DNA of 64,000 nt from Boswellia sacra (lineage: Eukaryota > Streptophyta > Magnoliopsida > Sapindales > Burseraceae), in assembly GCA_013180625.2 (NCBI GenBank), contig SNVD02010181.1, forward strand, positions 372,001 to 436,000, in the 5' to 3' direction. The position numbers and the translations under genes were made by a program. Below, in pieces: positions 58,832 to 64,000 of the stretch; the first letter of the stretch is position 1; each line of letters opens with the position of its first letter. The notes below the pieces were generated by a model, which saw only the letters and a list, made by a program, of their open reading frames with translations, searched no databases and was not told the DNA's origin.

Positions 58832-61800
58832 TCATTTCCTCCCAAATTTGTTGTTTTTACTAAATTTGGAAGCAGAAGCAGGTCGCTGAACTGCTCTTTC
58901 ACCTCTCCTCCCCTTTGTTTTCTCCTCCATCTTTCTCTTTCCACTACTTGTTGGCCCTTTGTTGAAACTACTATTAACTTTCCCACTTCCTTTTGATTGA
59001 CCCTTCATTGGCTTTTCAAAGTTCTGAGCTCTCTTGGCCAATTTGAATCCACCAGGACCAGTAGACATGCGACGTTCACTTAGGCCAAAATTTTGCTGCT
59101 TCTCTTTCTTTCTCTTTCTATGTTCTGTAAAATGATCTCCCTCAGGCAATGTATCATTTTCCTTGCGTTTCCTCTTATGTGGCCTAAAAAATCCAGCAAT
59201 AGTTTTCAGTAGAAATCAAATAGACAATACATACAGAAACGAAATTCAAGCAGTGTCTTCAGACCCTTTGGTAGGTGAATCTACGGTCACAGTTTCTGGA
59301 CCAGTGTCAAATTCCTTAGAACCTGATTTATTCTGCCGATTCTGCAACCAGATATGCAAAGATATCAAGTAATTATAACATCTGTCAGAATATAATTCTT
59401 CATTTTAAACACCTAAAGAAGATGGGGCCACATTACTTGAACAATTTCTTAAAATTTTTAGATTGAATTGTGCCATTACCATAGTGCAATAATTGCATGC
59501 TAGATTCAATTTCAACCATCCAAAACATTTTGATTCAACGATCAAAAACTTTATGTAAGAAATTATGTAAACAATTTGGGGCCAAAGTCCATTCCCCAAG
59601 ATATATCTTACCTCAAGAACAGTCTTCACAAATCTCCTATATTTTTCTGGGGTAACCAACTCCACGGCAGCAAAACCACATTTCCGTATCATAATCTCCA
59701 GAATAACTGTGACCTGTATATGGAAAGCAAGTGCATAAGCATGAAAGATCTTTAATCATTTGGAAAGAAGTCTATGTGCTTAAAAGCTTGGCACCAAAAT
59801 CTGAAGTACCTTTGATCTGAAATGATTTCTAGATACAGAGGACCATGGGAGAACTTCACTAACAACATCAGGCAGGAGATTCTGCATATCTTTTGCTTGC
59901 AAGCAAGACACAATTACTTTCACAAAGCCTAAAACAGCCTGTTCAATATGTAACAATCAATTCATTAAATGAAAGAAATACCCCCAAAAATATTATCAAG
60001 TTTCTTGACCAAGGATAACGTACTTTTATTACTTCAACAGCTTTGCTATGCAGCAAAGATAAAAGAGAGGAAACAAGATCAGGCATCGAAAGACATATGT
60101 CTGAATCCTTATATACCAGCACAGATAGTGCAGACACTGCTCCACTCTTTATCTGAGGAGATGATCCAGAAAGATAACCCATAATCTGCACATAATTGCA
60201 TACCACAAACGTAGAACGGTAATCAGATTTAAAAGGGCTAAAAGTTGTAAAACGTTTATCAATAAATAAATAATCATAATAAGACTTCTAGAAAGAAGAA
60301 ATCAACAAATCAACTTGGAATATCATGAGATATGTAGATGTACAATAGCAACTCTCAGTATTTTCTTAATTATCTGGGGGTCAAAAGTAAAGTTAATTAA
60401 TTTAAATTCAAAAAAAAAAAAGATAAGAAATAAAGAGATAGAGGAGAAACCCACAAAACAAAATAAATAATTTGATAAAGAGATACCATTTTAATCAGTT
60501 TCTCATACGGTGCATCGGAACTGGCATGCGACGAGTCTCTTAGGCTGGAGCTTATAGAAAGGAGTACATCATAAGCTGCTCTCCTAGGTTCTTCCTTTGC
60601 CTACAGAATTTTTTAAAATAAAAATAAAAGCACATTATTAGCACATCAATAACTTGTACCATTAAATTGATAACTTACGCTAAATGAAAAGAAATTAAAT
60701 AAAGAATAAAGAAAATCTTTGCAAAGCTTTATTTCAAACAACAAATAGAGGAGTAAAAATTGTCCTAATTTTGGCCCAACAAGAGGGGTTCACAAGAGAG
60801 TACTCATCCTAGTACTTCTTTAGCCAAATCATGTTAACCTGGTCCAACTTAAATGTAGGCACAGCAAATGTGAACAACAACCACCAGAAGCAAATCTGAT
60901 AAGTTGCACCCGAAAGAACAGGACTTACACATCCTGGAAGCTAAATGAAGTTGGCATTTTTCCAAATAGATTTTGATCCACGAGCAAGTCTTCCTCGTAC
61001 ACTTGTGTACAGTTATTCCTATCCTTGCTTATTCTTTCTTATTTTCACCTTCTTTTTTGAAACTTCCATTCATCAGGATAACATCTTAAATACATTTTAA
61101 TGCCATGGCCAGTTCTCATCATGTCTCCCTTCTCCTGCACTACTTAACGACCCTACACCTTCAGTTTTCTAAGAAAACGTATGAAATTTCTTTTGCTCTT
61201 ACTTCCGTTTGCGTTATTCAAGCAGTGCCCTACATAAATACTAAACTTTTCTCAACAACTAACTACTTCTGTAACCACAAGATAACAACTAGCATTTCAG
61301 CTATAAGGAAAAACATGAATTATCATACTACTATTTCCACTACATTTTTTTTTAATCCATTAAATTGTAGTACTAAAACTCTGACAATTTCATGAAGTAG
61401 ACAATTAGAAACCTAGGGAAACCTAACTTCGACCCCACCTTGATAATAAGAACAGGAAACTTGTTGGTCAACCTACAAGAAATTACGTCATTATACTTTT
61501 AAAAAAAAAAATTACTGCATCCTGTCAAATGAAAAACCTGAACATTGAGGATAAAAACCTCAGGCTTCTAATCAAAAAATAGAAATAAATCATCAATCAT
61601 ATCAAACTTCTTTAAGCCACTCTTACATCTTTTAATGTGATTATGATCTCATTAAGGATTAGAAAAGCCTTTGTATTTTCTTCCTCCAAGCTTCCCTGCA
61701 TAAACAACTTGAAAAAATTAAAAAGGCAATTTGATCCCCATTTAATTCTGCAAATGGAGTTTTAACTTTCACAAGTACATCAAAAGAAGGCCATTAATAT

Positions 61801-62229
61801 TATGTTGTAATCATAAGTGATTTATGTGCCAACATGGCATACTCTTACACAGGTTTACGGAGTAGAGAAAAGCATAACAAGATTATAGTTATCTATAATG
61901 TAATATCCAAAATTAATTGCTGAAGGAGAGCATGCATAATAAGGCTGTCATTGAAAAGATCATCCACTTTATATTTTGTCAAAATCAGTCACAGGAATGG
62001 TGATCTAGACACAAGATTATAGGTTTCCCTCTTGTAAACACAAAATAGCTTTTTATGGAGATGCATGCTACATTAAGCTTTACAGAACTTTCCTACGAGA
62101 AGGTCAAACGCATCAAACACGTACTCATAAATGGAGATATAATCCACACTGGGTTGGCACGGCAAAAACCTAAACAAGGCTATAACAGCCCCAACAAAAT
62201 GCACAGGAAGAAAATGAAAAAGAGGTCCT

Positions 62230-62281
<52 letters not shown>

Positions 62282-64000
62282 ATGCAAACAAGAAAGAGAG
62301 AAATAAACAGAGAAATAGAGAGAAGAAAAGGTCAGAGAATGGGGAGGAAACAATATCAAATTCTGCATCAAAGCTATAAATAAGGCCCTATTTTATCGTG
62401 CCAAAAGTCCCAGGTAGAAAAAAAAAACTCTAATAAACAATACTAGTCCAACTCAAATGAATCGAAGAAGACAAAATCCAATAAGAAAAAAATTAAATAA
62501 TTGCTAGTATCCTGCATTGTTATGTTGCTCACATTTGTATTCAAGTGCTAGTGATCTCCACAGAGGAAAATACCAAAGCTTTAAGTAAAAAAACACAGAA
62601 AGAAGAAAGAGAACAAAATAAAACAAAACAAAAGAAAAGAACAAAAAACAAAAGACTTCAGAAAAAAATTGCAAATGAATTATCTCTAAACCAATAAAAG
62701 CTCAAACAGGATATTTGACCTTCAATGTGTGAACCAGAAGAATGTGGAAACAAGCAAACCGACGTCTAAGAGATGCAACATCAGAAGGAGATTTCAGGCC
62801 GAGTAATAATTCAATCAGCTCCTCATATCTGGACGTACAAAACCAAGCATGTTCCTGGGCCATAGAGTTGCATCAACAAGACAGAAATGAAGTTCCTAAC
62901 TTGACAAGTGTTGTTGACAAAATTCCAGAGAACCAAGATTTTAATACAGACCTTTAAAATTTTGCTCAAAGTATGATATGCTTCATGATGACCAATCTCA
63001 TCACTTGCCTAAATACCAGAAGGCCAAAAATTATTTTAGACAAACATTTCTCCCATCATATATTATAATAAAAATAAAAATAAATAAATAATAATTATAT
63101 AAGGGGGGTTTTGGTTCAACAATATACCTGGAAAGTGTGCCTAATGAAGTTGTAGATTAAATCCACAAGATCTTTGTTGGCTCCTTCAACAAGAGAAGAT
63201 GCTAGGTCCATTACAACAGACCTACTAAGAAAATTGAAAATATGTTAACAAAATTTCATCAATCTGATCTACTGCCAGGAGAAGGTGAAAAATCATTGTT
63301 CAAAGATACTCAAAAGAAAAAAATTTCAAATTATAGGTTGGGTCTACAAACCATGTTAACATACGTCTCATAAAACACCGGACATGAATCCATAATATAC
63401 AAACGTAGAACATTTAGTCAAACATCATTTTATGACAGACCATGAATGTAGTTTTCAGTGGTAAAACCCACATGGCAAATGCTGTGCAGCAATGGACCAT
63501 CTGAAGATCATTCATCACTTACTGATGCAGGTCACATGTACATGATACATTATTCCTGTTCACATAATATATTTGATTTTCTGCTAAACAAAGTATTAAA
63601 AGATGTTAACAAGGAAACAATTCACAATAGTCCATTCATAACATAACTTTTTTTTTTTTTGGTTTCAAAATAGGGTGGAACTTAAATTTTCAATTTACCT
63701 CTGTGAATCTCTCTCTGAGACACTTTGATTGCCTTCTGCTGTCTCAACTAAATTATTACTATGAGTTCCCAAATTCTCCAATTCACCTTCACCATTTACC
63801 AACTGAAACCTCTTGAGCAATGAAATAAAGATATTTTTGGTTGTGGAAGAATCATTTATAGAAGCCAAGCAGCCAATGGCATCCTACAAAATTGAGACCG
63901 GAAAATAAGTGATAGACATAATACAACATAATTGACAAATTTAAAATGATAAACTTATAAATTATTTTTTACTATGAAACCTTTATATACTCAAGGTAAA
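58832..64000 (-). CDS. RRP12-like protein (ribosomal RNA processing 12), C-terminal exons, continues beyond window
   Basis: Exons I can place, in order: 64000-63981 (open end), 63883-63699, 63221-63128, 63008-62952, 62854-62720, 61695-61627, 60600-60487, 60185-60024, 59938-59810, 59713-59612, 59341-59265, 59183-58832. All have GT-AG borders and phases agree, giving 497 residues of C-terminal protein. Landmarks: DAIGCLASINDSS, MDLASSLVEGANKDLVDLIY, SLEEENTKAFLILNEII, AVSALSVLVYKDSDICLSMP, VEVIKAVLGFVKVIV, IMIRKCGFAAVELVTPEKYR, and a basic tail (HKRKRKE, EHRKRKKEK, NFEKPMKGQ). RRP12 is a HEAT-repeat nucleolar/nuclear factor for pre-ribosome maturation and export; the tail looks like a nuclear localisation signal. 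The last donor (gg|gtctga) is weak and inferred from frame. It converges on the ZRK genes. The gene looks intact within the window. Confidence 0.92.
60601..61626 (-). other. Large RRP12 intron
   Basis: About 1 kb. The part at 60610-60890 is the source of the intron relics in units A and B. The 96-codon plus-strand frame at 61105-61395 has no recognisable motif and I treat it as chance. Confidence 0.7.
61696..62719 (-). other. Large RRP12 intron with compound microsatellite
   Basis: About 1 kb without exons; it holds the (TA)n(GA)n tract at 62232-62278. Confidence 0.7.
62232..62278 (+). repeat. (TA)n(GA)n compound microsatellite
   Basis: About ten TA units followed by about thirteen GA units inside an RRP12 intron. 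Confidence 0.95.

Noticed and set aside
61105..61395. 96-codon plus-strand frame
   Set aside because: It lies wholly inside an RRP12 intron on the opposite strand, with no motif or splice signals to support a gene.
62073..62371. Frames rich in SLSLSLSLSIYIYIYI
   Set aside because: Translations of the (TA)n(GA)n microsatellite.

Overview
The window is nuclear DNA of a flowering plant, almost certainly a eudicot. It is AT-rich, has spliced genes with GT-AG introns, LTR retrotransposons with an initiator-Met-tRNA primer site, CACTA-type transposon relics, and plant-specific gene families (PMEI-domain secreted proteins, ZRK/ZED1-type receptor-like pseudokinases, dirigent proteins). I could not narrow it to a genus.

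The dominant structure is a direct segmental duplication. Unit A (1 to about 31,800) and unit B (37,909 to about 55,510) share the same order and near-identical sequence over about 17.6 kb: CACTA-like relic, PMEI gene (-), a 108-bp minisatellite, ZRK pseudokinase gene (+), ZRK relic (+), 3' exons of RRP12 (-, broken), dirigent fragment (-, broken), first two exons of a TMEM120-like gene (-, broken). Unit A is longer because of three insertions that unit B lacks, each with a 5-bp target duplication and a clean empty site in B: an 8.7-kb LTR element without pol (1859-10601), a 712-bp element built on a 133-bp perfect inverted repeat (21243-21954), and a 4.7-kb solo LTR related to the first element (23626-28349).

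Between the units (31,800-37,908) lies unique sequence with CACTA transposon remains (a transposase-associated domain at 35196, a palindromic subterminal array at 36530-37253), one SEC24-like exon, and a third, truncated PMEI gene. Downstream of unit B comes a third, more diverged unit without PMEI: a frameshifted ZRK pseudogene, a ZRK relic, and the apparently live RRP12-like gene (58832 to beyond 64000, minus strand), for which twelve exons can be placed. The ancestral order was therefore probably ZRK - ZRK relic - RRP12 (convergent); A and B carry an end-truncated version joined to dirigent and TMEM120 debris.

Genes that look intact: two PMEI-domain proteins, two ZRK-like pseudokinases, and RRP12 (ribosome biogenesis). 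ZRK-family pseudokinases are known in Arabidopsis as adaptors of the NLR immune receptor ZAR1 and occur there as a tandem cluster, so an expanding and decaying ZRK cluster is the most biologically interesting part of the window. No tRNA, rRNA or CRISPR was seen.
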